In this document: in pieces, positions 35,298 to 47,681 of the stretch
Layout of the letters: each line of letters begins with the position of its first letter
How positions within the stretch are numbered: the first letter of the stretch is position 1
Assembly: GCA_001414345.1 (NCBI GenBank)
Contig: LLCB01000007.1
Coordinates: 372,001-436,000, forward strand
Source: Hymenoscyphus infarciens
Lineage: Eukaryota; Ascomycota; Leotiomycetes; Helotiales; Helotiaceae
Direction of reading: 5' to 3'
Length of the DNA stretch: 64,000 nt
The notes under the pieces: generated by a model
The model's input: the letters and a program-made list of their open reading frames with translations, nothing else
Told to the model about the DNA's origin: nothing
The model's database searches: none
Made by a program: the position numbers and the translations under genes

Positions 35298-36969
35298 TTA
35301 TCCAGAGTCCAGGTCCGTATAAATGAGAAGTTCCCCGAGTGAGCCGGTGGTAGATTGTCTGCAGCTTGCTTCAAGCGATGATTTGCGATGTCAAAGGGGA
35401 GGTTGGAAAGGGTTGAAGATAGAGGAGGTTACTTGGTACTTCGCGCGGGGTTCGAGGAAGCTTCCTCCCTGCCGTGTGGCTGCGAGTACTCGTACGGTAC
35501 TGGTATTTCTCCGTGTGGTCTCCGAGGTTTTGAGGTCTGCTGTGTTGATTGTGCCGTCCAGCACGGTTACAATTTGTAGGTATTAGCTCCTCCATAAGGT
35601 AGGTTAGGTACCGTACTCAACACAGACGAGACAGAGACCTCGGCCATCAGCTGTAGCTGTAGCTGTGGCTGTGGCTTGGCTGTGGCTGTAGCTGTTTGAC
35701 GTTGGCGAACTCGGCAGAAGGAGGAGGTCAAGTCGCCACCAAAATATGAAGTGCGGATGCGATGCACAAGTGGTGCGAATAATGCATGCACAGCCACACT
35801 TTTCTTACTACGCGCACCTCAAGGTGGTTGCCGTTTTTACTTACCAAAATTTCTCCTATGGCGCCCCGACGACATCGTCATTTGTGCTCGGCATCTTCCA
35901 GGCGAGATGGAAGTATCCAATAAATTCTACCATAAAGCGTCCTGTTTGGTTCACCGCAAAACCCGCGAGATTCCAAGCTACTGCTATCCAACCCGAGTAG
36001 GAAATAAGGCCGCCAAACGCCATTGACCCTTCTAGTCTTCTCCGAGCCGCACCAGAGCTCTGTCTACAGCGTTCGCCTAGCGCTTCCGCATGCCGCGTTT
36101 TTACTCTTTCCCTGGGCTCGCTACCTTACGAAGTACTTAGCTCCTCCAGGGCCGCTCTCTAGGCCGCCACACCCCACATTTCCTGCCTGCTAGGCAGAGC
36201 TAGTGCCTAATTAGACCCAGACCCAGACCCATAACCATAACCATAACCATCCATAACCATAACCTACCCTCTAGGTAATAGGTATACACCTCCAGAGAGA
36301 CTGAAGTGACCCGTACCCACTACCATCGCATCTCATGTTGACCCCCCCTCCGTCAACTACCCGACCCCATCCCATGCAAGCAGCCAAGCAGCAAAGCAGC
36401 AAAGCAGCACGTCCAAGCACCGAAGCAAGCCCCTCAAGCCATCATTGTGGAACGACGACCCTCTTTTGAAGGACCCCCATCCCCATCCTCTCCCTCTCCA
36501 CTCCCTCTCCACTCCCTCTCCACTCCCTCTCCCTTCGATTAGACCTAGCTTGCATGTCTAGTACCCCTTCCATACTCCTCCTCTCCTATAGGTACGGTAC
36601 CCTGCACCCCTTGACCCAAACTTCATATAACAACAGCCTCCTTCCGCCGGGGCGAATTTAAACGCCTACCGCTTCTCTTCAAAGGAAAACCGCACCGTTT
36701 GGTCATTATTCACAACTACTCCACGTTCGCTACCAGATACAAAACACCTCTCTTTCACTTGTTAATTCACGCCATACCTTCAATACCACTCGATGACCCG
36801 GCACGGTCGAGTAGCATGAGCGCAACCCTACCTATCACAACCACCACTACCACCACTCCGACGACGAACACCACCACCTAAATACTCCCCAACCAACCCA
36901 ACCAACCGTTGAAAATCTCCAAAAAAAAAACGAAATACATGAGCTGTGTCCAGCTCACCTGTTCCCCAT
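35298..36969. promoter_or_regulatory. Upstream region of the CP2 factor gene, rich in simple repeats
   Basis: It contains an RGCTGT hexamer array (35649-35696), AGACCC/ATAACC arrays (36213-36264) and an 11-bp CCCTCTCCACT tandem (about 36489-36530). From about 36300 the plus strand is C/T-rich, as expected for a fungal promoter and 5' UTR. No gene is supported. Confidence 0.5.
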
Positions 36970-39590
36970 ATGTTTCGAAATCGGTAAGCTTCAGCACTGG
37001 ACGCCGGGTGGGATGCGCTGATCGCGAACACCCGTTCCGCGGGCTGGGAGTACCCTCGAGCCTCGAAAGCTAACATTGTGTGCCCCAACAGAACATCCTC
37101 GCAGAAGCCTGGAGATGAGTTTATTGCGACCTTTCGCCAGAATTTCCCTGAGATAGCAACCTCCTCCACAGGCTCAAGTGGAAATCCCTCTCTAGACCAG
37201 TCCTCTGGTGAGCAGCAGCAACAAGATCGGTAGGTTCCTGGAATTTATTACATTTCCGATGGGCGCTCTTTTGTTATGAAAAGGCTCGAGATGATATATT
37301 TGCTAACAAAAACTCTTTCCTTAGTCAACAATTACCGCCTGTCACCCAAGAAGATATCAAGGATCTTGATCCCACGCCAAGGGCGCAAAACGATCAATGG
37401 CGATTCACGCCCTCTCTCCTCGACCCGAACTCTTTTGCCTTCTCCAATTTTGCCAACCAACCCCCCGGTTATTACACTCCCACCCCTGGCGGCAACAACA
37501 CGCTTTACCATAATCAAGCGGGGGATTTACATACCCCAGGAATGGGAATGGGCTTGGGACTGGGCACACCTCTGTCACACCCAGGTTCCCACGATGGACT
37601 TCACACGAATCCTATGATGGACATATCTGCATTTGGACACCATATGCCGCCTCAGTTCCAAAACTACAACCCATTCAATCAACCGCAACAACAGCATCAC
37701 CACCATCAACCCCAGCAGCACCAACAGCAGCATGAACAACAGACCTCCTTTGCCCCGTCCTCATTTTTACATCAGGATACCGGGTATGAAACAATGGAGC
37801 ATGACGGTTCGCCAATGGACGATCAGAGCCGAATGGGATCAATAGAGGCAACTCTTCAAAACCAGTCACCAGTAATGGCCTACCAACCTCAGTACGATAT
37901 GGGCATGACTACGATGCCTCCATCCGCCGAAAAGTTCCGGTTCCATGTTACTTTAAATGCCCCCACAGCAATGATCAAGCAATCCGACGAAATACCCATC
38001 ACGTATCTCAACAAAGGACAGGCTTACTCCATATCTATCATTGATACAACCCCAAATTTACCACTTCCCCCAGGATCCAGGTATCGTACGTTTGTAAGAA
38101 TATCATTCGAGGATGAGCAGCAGCGACAACGACCTGCCTTGTGTTGGCAATTATGGAAGGAAGGCCGAGGAACGAACGAAGCTCATCAACGAGGCGGCAA
38201 GCTTCAAGCGGTAGAGTATGTGGAGGCAACCCAGCCTGCAGAGAGTGACGATAAGAGGACTCGAGTAGAGCTTGATACCGCATCATTCGATGGATTCTCG
38301 GTTATCTGGACACCTGGTCTGAACGGGATGACAGAATGCAACATTGCAGTCCGCTTCAACTTCCTTTCCACGGATTTCAGTCACTCGAAAGGTGTCAAGG
38401 GGATACCCGTCCGCCTGTGCGCAAAAACCGAAACAGTTTCCAGCGGCTCACCGCACGCAAATGATTTCTCCGAGGTTGCCTTCTGCAAGGTTAAGCTATT
38501 TAGAGATCATGGAGCGGAACGAAAGCTTTCAAATGACGTGGCACATGTAAAGAAAACTATCGACAAGCTCAAGCAACAAATATCCCAGGCTGAGACTGGC
38601 ATGAAAGATTTTGGCAAGAGGAAGAGGACTGGTTCTTTTTCAACCAAGGCCCAACCTAGCCAACGCCCGGGGAAGGTCCAAAAACACAAGCGAACATGGT
38701 CCATGTCTTCTGCTTCCTCTGCCGGAGCAGCACGCCCACCGCTGGAGGAAGATCTCCACTTCAAACTCCAGACTATGCAAGACATGTTTACAAGCACACG
38801 ACCAGTCAGCATATTATATCTTCGTGGTGCAGAGCAAGACGACCCGGATCTCCACCCGGTTGCACTAGCTGGTGAACCATTGGACTTGACCAAAGTTGAC
38901 TCGAGGGGAGCTGCAATTTGGCAGCAAAGAAGTGGAGGAAACAGCGGCACATCTTCACTTGTATCGCCCTCTCCAAGCTCGATCTCTCTGCAATCGCAAA
39001 GCATCGCCGGTGCTCCTACTGCAAACGTATCTGGTCCGTGGGCCGATTTCCAATCTTTAGCACCTTCGGATATAATCTCTTCGAACCCACAACAACTCGC
39101 CAGTCCTCCTGATCAACTTACCAAAGTGCCTAGAAACGATGAAGCCGGTAGTCTGAGTGGATGGATCGAGGCCCTAGGAGTCGACTCGTCCTACACAGCA
39201 CCCGCTGTGGAGCGACCAATGAAGCCTGTGGCCTGCTTCTACGTTCTGCGTCGAGATCCATCTCAGCCAGATAGACACGAGTACCACCGCGCAGTATATC
39301 TGTCTCAGCGGACGCTGAAGGAATTCAGCAATGTCATTGCCGCCAAGTGGAGTTTAGACCCAAGTCGAATCTTGCGCACTCTACACGTTCTCGATCGTGG
39401 ACTTGAAGTCGAGATGGATGACGATGTTATTCGAGAACTAGCAGAAGGCCAAGACTTGGTATTGGAGATTTTGTCAGTCAAAGGACAGGTCAAGCGAGAA
39501 TGGGAAATGGCCCTTGATGACAACGACCAAGCACCGAGTCCCCAGAATGTTGGCCCAACCGAGGGCTATGAACTTCGCCTAATGTTTTGA
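36970..39590 (+). CDS. CP2/grainyhead-type transcription factor
   Basis: Three exons, 36970-36983 (14 nt), 37092-37229 and 37325-39590, total 2,418 nt and give 805 aa. Introns have GTAAGC and GTAGGT donors, and the first has a CTAAC branch. Residues 1-250 are disordered, with a Gln/His-rich run around 170-205. The CP2 DNA-binding domain starts at about residue 254 (FRFHVTLNAPTAMIKQ) and includes ITYLNKGQAYSI and FSHSKGVKGIPVRLCAKTE, the hallmark of the grainyhead/CP2 fold. A basic linker (KRKRTGSF) and a ubiquitin-like C-terminal module near 690-785 follow. In fungi this family regulates cell-wall and conidial-separation genes; in animals it regulates epidermal barrier genes. The start is set by the splice phase: the upstream ATG at 36939 would hit a stop after the splice. 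The tiny first exon is the least certain part. Confidence 0.88.
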
Positions 39591-42500
39591 TACAATATTT
39601 TTTTTTTCTCGAGGCCAAATACCCTATACCCCACGATTCTAGGGTGGTCATGTAATTGTTTACCACTTTTCATAATATCGATCAACCATGGGTTTTCGGT
39701 TTGATCGAGGGGCGTCCATGTTTTCTTTTTAAGATACCAGTTCCGCTTTGGAACACCCTGTCCTCATATCCTTCCTTCCAATTCTTCTAGAGGCATGCAT
39801 TCGCAAGGGAGTAGCAGGATTTGGTGGATGCCACCGTGGAAGGCTTTTTGATTTTTATTTCAAGGGATTATTATTCCGTATTTCACGCATATAGTCTGTT
39901 GGCTTTTGTGCCACTTTCCTTCCATTTCTTGAGCATGGCAAAACAGTTGTACATGTTACTTCGGCGGTTACTTAATGGGATCAATGAGATACATGAATTT
40001 TTATGGGATTGTACTCGGACGGTCGGTGCGAGTACTTAGAATGACACTATTAGGTGTCCGGGACTTCACAGCAGCGCTGGGATTAATAGGCGAGGAGAAA
40101 AATGGAAGTCTAAAAATTACACATACTATCTCTATATGATCTTGCTTGCACTTGTGACATTTTATGTGAAGTTTCGACCTTTCTACTAGTATGTTTCTTT
40201 ATGTGCTGGCCTTCAACGTTTGGCTATGTTGATTTCATGCGTTCCACAGTTTAAAATTATCACAAGATTAAAAGCTTCGTCTTTTTCAATGCGTCAATTG
40301 TTCGAAACTCAATAGACAAACCGTGAAGATCATGACGACAAAATTCATGTGTCGTTACCAAATTGATTTGAAGGTCAAGCCACAGATGGTCTAGCTGATC
40401 TACCATTTAAACTACGCGAAGTGGTTAGAAGTGGCGAGTGCTGTCGTACTCAAAACGCGGGACAAGACGGCAAGTAGCCGCATCCTTATTTTTTTCCCTC
40501 GTGGAACCTCCCTAGCCACACATAATAACATCAGATCGGCGTCTGGGCTTGAGACTTTGTTGCACTGCCACAGATCCAGTTTTGAGGGCTATTTACGGAG
40601 AAAGTTAAGGTTCTTCTTGCCCACCAGTGACAAGGGCTTCATGGGCCAAGTGGATCTTCCCTCTCTCGGATTGGGCGTTACGAGATGGGTATTCCCCTGT
40701 TAAGAGGCTTTCGAGAGGCTTTCCCATGTGTCGATTGTGGCGAGTGGATGGGTGTTGGTTGGGTCACACGAAAAGGGCTGGAGGATGCGAGCCAAGTGAT
40801 CGGGAGCCCAAACATTGCTGATTTTTCGGTTTACCTGTCAGGGCACATGTGCGCCAATCTCGCCCTCGCAGACGCTGGCTTGCTCACATTGTACTGTGCG
40901 AGTTCAGCTCGACTGGGAAGCGAGTGAATGGTTTTGCATTGCATATGCATCGTCGACCCTGAGGCTACAGTACAGTAGAGGGGGACCCTTTTCCGAAGCG
41001 TGCCAGCGCAGCATGTCCTGTACTTACTGTCCTTTGGACCCGGTCTGCATTGCAGATGCAGTACAGTAGCTCGGCACCGTCTTGGGGTCAAGCTTGTCGG
41101 GATAGTGTCACGGAAGAGAGCCACTGTGGCACAAACTTTGCATCCCATTGGTAACGCTCGGGGGTGACACCCCCACGTGTGATGTGTGGCTCATCAACTG
41201 ACAAACGAGCGGGGGAGGCGTGCGAAGGGACGCAAGGTAAAGATGGCTCTAGATCTTCTGTGGCTCGTGAGGGGTAGCATTTTGTTGTGTTGCTACTTCT
41301 TTAAGCGACCAGGAGGTGGCTCGGGCATCATCATTCAACCACCCCCTCTGATTTGTCGACAAGGCAAATTACTCGCCACAACTCTAATCTGTCAAAGGCA
41401 CAGCCACGACTAAAAGTACTTCTAGACGTGGCTATCAGTTGATATAATTACTGAAAAGGGGGGATCGACAAGCGATCGTTCGCTAAGCGAGAGGGATCGA
41501 CGAGGGGTTTCCGTCAGTCTAAGAAGATCGGTGAGTTGAGTGGGATTTTCGGAAGGTACCGAATACCGAGATGGAAAAATTAGCCTCCCCCTCACCGCAT
41601 TGTCTTTTTCCCCCGTGATTGTCTAATTCTAATTTCGATGTGCGGTTAGGGCGAGGGGTTTCGCACTCGGTCGGATGACGCTACATCTAGACCTAGTCTA
41701 GGTGGCTGCTACTCTAGCTGCAGAAACGGGATCCCAAAAGCGGCACTGGATGACTACTCGGTGGACTTCTTGACTTGTCTGTACCTAGCTTTGTCACTAG
41801 ACTATAGATGACTTTGACTAGACGTTTTTTGCGAGCTAGACTAGAATTTAGGTGCCTTTGCCCATGTCTAGAATAGTTGAGGGGAAAACGGTTTGATAGG
41901 CTTGGCGAACTTACCTTGCTGTCACTCTACTAGTGCTTTTTACAACTAAGGTAGTGTCTAGCTTCAATGTCGTGATACGAGTATATATACTAACTGAAAA
42001 AGTGAACCTAGACCACAGATACTTTTGCAGGAACACAACAACCGAACATTTATCCATGCATCTGAACTTCACTAAATCTTTCCCTCGCAAGAGGGTGACG
42101 TCACGTGACTATATGAGATGATAAAATCCCAAACGATTGAGACCCCGTTCTTGCTATACGTCGCTTGAATACAAGCAAACATCTTCTTGAACTCCTCGAG
42201 AAGATATCTATTTACTTTTATATTTCCATCAAACTGCCCTTCACTGTAACATCACGTGCCAGAGAGACTGCCGACCAATGAAATGAAAAAGAAAATGATG
42301 TAATGATGTAATGGAAATAAGAGGAAAGTGCTATGCAGGACCAAGCTTCATTAATTAACATGCTCCTTGAATTTGACTTTCTAATCATTACGACTGAAAG
42401 AGCTTCAGTTATTACTCGGTGTACTACCTACTTTGCAAAGCTTCGTTTGAGAAGTTCTGGACGGATGACTCTGATTCTCCCAGATACACTATGTAGCAAT

Positions 42501-42880
42501 TACCCTATCACCAATTAGGCAATGATAGAGACAAAACGTAGAGTGATAACTTCAAAGCGATGCGCTAACTTGTGAATAACAAGCGTAAACCACGTGTAAA
42601 GAAAGAGCCCCGAGGTCATATAATATGAATTTAGAATTAATTGCTTTCATTCAATATAAGCTTCCTCGCAGAATAGCAATGTCCCTGAAAGGTGACACAG
42701 CGAGTAACGCTAACCAACTCCTAGACTGGACCAGACAAGTGACAATAGTCAAAGAAAATACGGAATTCCAATAGGCTCATACTCCAAAACTCCACCCACG
42801 CTGTTGGTGGTCTTCCTAAATCCAAATCAATACTCCGTCAATGCAACTCCGAGAAACAGAAACCCTATAGGCCCTTATAT
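39591..42880. other. Intergenic, 3.3 kb, gene-free
   Basis: 3' flank of the CP2 gene, then unique DNA. No coding stretch stands out. Small structures are a CTGCAT...ATGCAG hairpin near 41046-41060 with repeated AGTACAGTAG nearby, and a repeated GGGATCGAC at about 41462 and 41490. From about 42650 onwards it is the 3' flank of the minus-strand kinesin gene. Confidence 0.45.
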
Positions 42881-45217
42881 TCATACTAGCAATGCGTTCA
42901 CAATCCCATCATATGCGCGCTCCACGGTTCTATTACCCACACCAGGCACTGCTCGTAATTGCTGTAAAGTTTGAATGTTGCTCTCGTCTTGTAGTTCCAA
43001 AAATTCCACCAAATCTCTAGCCTTCTTCGCCCCAACACCGCTGAGTCCCATAATCAAGGCTACGTCTCGTGAATTAACAATATCGAGTAGCTGTTTGGTT
43101 CGCGGTGTTGGGGGTTCTCGTTCGGCGTCAAGCTGATCAGAAAAGATCTTGAGAGCGGATTTGGCAGATTTGGACTTTGATTTCTTAGGCTTGGGTTGTT
43201 TGTAAGCGAAGCTGTCCTCGTCCTGATACTCACCCTGTACTAATGCGGAACCGTTGAACTCATCATCCGAATCGACGTGCACATGTAACTTGGTCTTTGC
43301 TGGTTTGACTTGCTCCTCTGGTAAATGATCTTCAAAAGAATTTGCAGGCGTAGGAAGTTGTGTATTTGTAACGATAGGCGCAGTGGCAATGACTTTTCGC
43401 TGTTGAATTTGTAAAGGGGCCGGTTTTATGACTGATTCCGAATCTCTCTTTGCCTGAATCTTTGCTTTGAGGTTGGCGATCTTCTTTTGCAACTTTTCTT
43501 GTGCTGGAAAGTATGGTACTGCCATTTCGTACATTTTCAGTGCACTGGTATCCTCCCCTCTTTCCTTGTGTTGCTTCGCCATTAGCAAAAATCTCAAGCC
43601 TTCTGCTCTTGCTTCTTCGGCCTCGCCATTCTCAATCTTTCTCTCCAAAGCTTCGAGTCGCTTTTGCACCGCGTCACTAATTTCGGCGGGGGCTTTGCCA
43701 GATGGTTGATCCAATGCGCGATTCGCTAGGGCTTCTGATACTTTTCGTTCTATCAATTCTTCGATTTTTGCTGCCGATAACTCAGCAGCAGATTTCGTAG
43801 CAGTTGGCCGAGCCAATTTCGTTGGACGGGAGTTACCCGTTGCATCGGAAGGTCTCTTTTGTCCGGTATTTGTTTTCCGCGTCGTGGTAGTATTCGTGTT
43901 CGATGCCCGCGGCGCAGGCTTTGCCCTGTCTGTGTAGACAGAGAAGGCCTTTGCTGGTTTATCTCCCTTTTGTGCTCCTGCGGTGGGGTGTGTGTTATGG
44001 GCATTTGCCAGCGGTCGTAGTGGTTGTCGCTGCTGTAAAGTTGCACCGCCAACTGGTGCTGTCTTTCTAGGAGCTTGAGTAAAGACAATCTCATTCTCAA
44101 TCTCCCTGACTTCGATTCGTTTCGCGCGCGAGCTGACGTTCAGACTTGAAAGCGTGTCCAAATGATAGGATCGTAAAGGCGCAAGGTTCAATATCATAAT
44201 TGTAATTCCGTTGTTCTGGCCCAGACTCAGGATTCTCGTCATCTTAGACTCTCTGTATGGTATCCTCTTATCCCCACGTCCAATGGCATCAATGCACGAA
44301 CTCAGCACAAATAAGGATTTATTTATGCTTGCAGACTCGACCATTCTCTCCTTTCCATTCTCCGTTCGTCGATTGTCCTCGGAACCAGCCAGGTCTATCG
44401 CAGACGCGGTACTTACCAGCGTTCCATCTCCATTGGTCTGATGTAACTTGACCATCAGGATGGCGTGACTTCGACTCGATTCCGCGTTGAGTTTTGTGCC
44501 GGCGGTTGAGCGGTTGTTGTTGGCCTCGATATATAACTTTTCGAAATCTTTCAAGTCGTCGCAAGCTCTTTCCGAAAGCCCAACCACAATCGTCTTGCCG
44601 TTTTTCTCTCGCAGAGGTAATCCAGCCAAGGACCGCTTCTCCGGTGATTCGAAAAGATCGTAAACTTTGTCGTTGTAGATTTCGTAATACGAGAGGGTAA
44701 TGGAAACACTTGTCTCTCCGCTGGAATCCTTTTGGACTTTTCTTCCTCTGCGGTATATTCCACTCAACAGACGTGGTATAACGCCTCGCTCGGAGAGCTT
44801 CATCCCACCTCTCATAGTATGTGTTTTACCAGTGCCCGTAACGCCATAAGCAAATATCGTCACGTCGAGGCCTTGAAAGAGCGATTTGAGAGTCGGCGCG
44901 ACTGAGATCTATCAGCATCATTTCAATTGAATCGATCCTTCGCGTGTATCGAACCTTCGTTTGTGAATAATTCCTCTTGCGATGTCCCCATGTTATAAAC
45001 GCCATTGAACGCGAAACTGAATTCCTCCGCTTCGTTTTTGGGATTTGGGATTTTGACCATATTCGTAGACTTGCCATCTTGGGTTCCTTCCGTGGTGACG
45101 ATTACATCTTTGTCGAGCTCTTTGTCAAGCAAAGGACGAAGGCGTGCAACGACTGGTATTGTTGTTAGCGGTGAGCTTTTCGATCGCGACCTGGGGGAAG
45201 TTACCTCGAACAGACAT
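42881..45217 (-). CDS. Kinesin motor protein with C-terminal helix-hairpin-helix (kinesin-10/Kid-like)
   Basis: Three exons, 45217-45205, 45152-44955 and 44901-42881, give 2,232 nt and 743 aa. The N-terminus MSVRVVARLRPLL is the standard beta-1 strand. The P-loop is GVTGTGKT at residues 90-97. Switch I is NAESSRSHAI, switch II is DLAGSED, and YRESKMTRIL completes the motor at about residue 330. A Lys/Pro-rich linker and a charged helical segment (about 400-520) follow. The last 65 residues contain two helix-hairpin-helix motifs (GLSGVGAKKA and AVPGVGNRTV), the DNA-binding arrangement of Kid/KIF22-type chromokinesins. Plus-end motility on spindle microtubules and chromosome-arm binding are family knowledge. 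Both introns are short (52 and 53 nt). The second has an unusual GTTCGA donor, but both frame and conserved sequence require it. Confidence 0.92.
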
Positions 45218-45637
45218 TATGAACAGTACCTATGAATCGCGAAAACAAATAATCAAAAAGAGGATCCAAAGAAATATCCACCGCCAAAAACTGGTTGTCG
45301 TCGAGCCACTTGCACTCTTGATGGATGTCGAATCGAAGCTTGTCCCGCATCAGGGCCGGATTAAAATTGAAGGTTGGAAGGCGCGTTGGAGGCTGTTGAC
45401 AGGGCGACGAGAATTTGCACAGACCAGCCCTGAAAGAAAACCGTGCCGATGCGGTCGATAAAACATCCTAAACAACCAACTACGACCACCTACTGGAAAA
45501 GTCCTCAATTAAGCTTATTTAAGCCAACAAAAAAGGTTGTTTTTATATTTCTACTTTGTACTTTTTCGTAGGGTGGCCTATGCCCAAATGGGACAGGTCC
45601 AGGCTGGGTTAACTAACAATTACTCCCGACTGACTTT

Positions 45638-46647
45638 CTACTCCTCCCCCTCCACCAAACCCTTCTTACAAATATGCTTGTGGTACTTCCACTGCAGCAA
45701 ATTAGCATATTCTTTTCTCGTTGATTCAGGAGCCGGAAGCATTGGGTAAGGACGAAACTTGCTCCTGGCCACTTGAATAGGAGAGGAGTTCAAAAAGGGG
45801 AACACATGGAAAAGTTGCTTACATCCGCCTTCTGGTGGTCCTTACCACAATACCGCTGGATTTTACAAGCTCCACACGCAGTCAAGTCGTCCTGTTTCCG
45901 ACAGCCTCGACTTCCACAAATAAAATGGGTTTTTTGTTGCTTCTTGACAAGTTCGCCTAGCTCAGATTGGGTCCCTCCAATTTGATCAACCAGGCGATCC
46001 GAGGCATTCGATATGGTCCGAGCCGGACTGTTCTTATATGTTTTCTTCCAAGTTTTTAGTTTTGGGATCAACTCCTTGACTCGAGGGTGAACGGGTTCAT
46101 CGGACCAGAGGATTATAGTGGAGAGAAATTGTAGCAACGTGCCAAAGTCGGCATCGAAGGAATTGGGTGGGAATGGTGGAGGGGACGATCGGTCGGCCGC
46201 CTTCATGTTCTTCTCGAAGTCGGGATCAAGCATCTTTTCTACGATCTCGTGGGCGATCGAGGTGCCATTATTTCGGTACTTTGCTACTCGGGTTGCGACG
46301 TCTGGGCTCGCCATGAGCCAACTGAGCAGCACGCCTACTGCTGGGAAATAATATTGTGAAGAGGATCTGTCGTGCAGTAGCGGGTCATCGCTGGTCAAGT
46401 ACTCGAGGAAAGCTACGCCAGGTTAGGTTTTGCGGCAGTGGAATTGCAGATATTTATACGCACTGTCTAAATACTGGCTAGAGATCTGGTCAATTGCGTG
46501 GCTTCTCTCCGTGGGCGGAAAACGCTGGAGGACACCAAGTTGGTTGTTGAGTGGAACTGGACATTCTTCTGGCAGTTCTGGGTATTTCAAGGCGGCATAT
46601 CCAATCGAGTGCAAGGTCATGCCTTGGGGGAAATCGGGAGGCGCCAT
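45638..46647 (-). CDS. MYND-type zinc-finger protein, 275 aa
   Basis: Three exons, 46647-46464, 46412-45823 and 45691-45638, sum to 828 nt. The first intron uses a GTGCGT donor and CTAAC branch, the second GTAAGC and CTAAT. The zinc finger begins at Cys227 (CGSRGC, then CGACKIQRYCGKDHQKAD) and is completed only by the last exon, which supplies WKYHKHIC and so the final His and Cys ligands. This strongly supports the model. The N-terminal 220 residues are helical with no recognised domain. MYND fingers usually mediate protein-protein contacts; a specific role cannot be given. It lies 420 bp downstream of the kinesin start, on the same strand. Confidence 0.85.
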
Positions 46648-47681
46648 GATTTATATATGGATGCGATTGATGCTAATGCCAGAGCTAGTTGTGTGTGTTA
46701 CAATACACTTGGAATGAATATGGTCTTTGTGGAGGTGCGGGGTAAGCGCGTGAAAACGTGACGATATTTGAGATCACTACTAGTACCCCCTTACTCTTTC
46801 CCCTCAAAATTCCATGCCAGAACCATTGACAACGCCACAGCGAAACTTTGAACAGTGGTCAGCCACGACCCTCGTGTCCTGCATGCTCTTTAAACAATCC
46901 ACATAGGCTTGGATTGATTGTTCATGCCCGGGAACTTGGAAGCAACTTTTTTGTCTCACGATGTGGGTGTCTTATCCTCTGGTTTTGGACCTAGGAACAG
47001 TTCCTTCTCGTTTTCATCATGTAACACAGAGTCAGAGACGAGGTGACAATGAGGACAGCTGGAACCCTCTCCCGAAGAGCCAAGTCGTCTCTGAGTGAAG
47101 GAGTCGTGCCTTCCCTTCTCGCTTTCATCGTGGATGGTGACCCGAAGTCGAGGTTGAGGAAGGAGCGACCTCGAGTTCCATCCACCTCGTATCATTCGTG
47201 TCCTTGAGATGTCAAGTGGCTATGGAATCGCTACTCAACTTGGGGTAGACACAGCTTACTTGTTAACTACATGGCATGGCTGGGATAAACTACGAAAGGC
47301 ACGAGGGAGCAATGTTTTATGAGTTGGTACAGACTGTGTTCAATTGCAAGTCCTACAGAGTACTCCATCGAATTCAAGCCGTTTGATCGGACTATGAAAG
47401 TTTTCACAGCAAGTTGCGTGGCCCTACTTCTTGTCCTTGTCATGGGTTTTCACATGGTCACTCAACCCATCCTTCCTTGGGAAACTCTTACCCCCTTCTT
47501 TGGAGTATTTGCACCATTTGTATTTGCAATGGAAACGGTCGCTCTTCTCGTGAAAGGCCTTCCTATGTCTCTTCATGCTTTTTTGGTGTTTAAATGATGT
47601 TATGCAACCCTCGACGCCACACTTGAATAGACCGAGATGGGATGTGGTAGGAGCCCTGTTACCTGGTCAATTTTCATCAAT
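46648..47681. other. Intergenic with weak small ORFs
   Basis: Nothing firm. A minus-strand frame at 46956-47195 has some protein character (SSCPHCHLVSDSVLHDENEK) but no start or splice context. It could be a 3' exon of the fragment at 47682-48065. Confidence 0.35.
47394..47597 (+). CDS. Candidate 67-aa hydrophobic peptide
   Basis: An ATG-started frame encodes MKVFTASCVALLLVLVMGFH followed by a second hydrophobic stretch (FFGVFAPFVFAMETVALLV). The start resembles a signal peptide or membrane segment, and the whole could be a two-pass membrane peptide. There is no family match from memory, and chance is quite possible for this length. Confidence 0.2.
   Translation: MKVFTASCVALLLVLVMGFHMVTQPILPWETLTPFFGVFAPFVFAMETVALLVKGLPMSLHAFLVFK

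Noticed and set aside
38507..39004. 165-codon minus-strand frame
   Set aside because: It is antisense to the CP2 gene, whose frame is conserved and complete.
39591..42880. Short palindromes and repeated GGGATCGAC or AGTACAGTAG words as regulatory sites
   Set aside because: They are short and isolated, and chance occurrence in 3.3 kb cannot be excluded.
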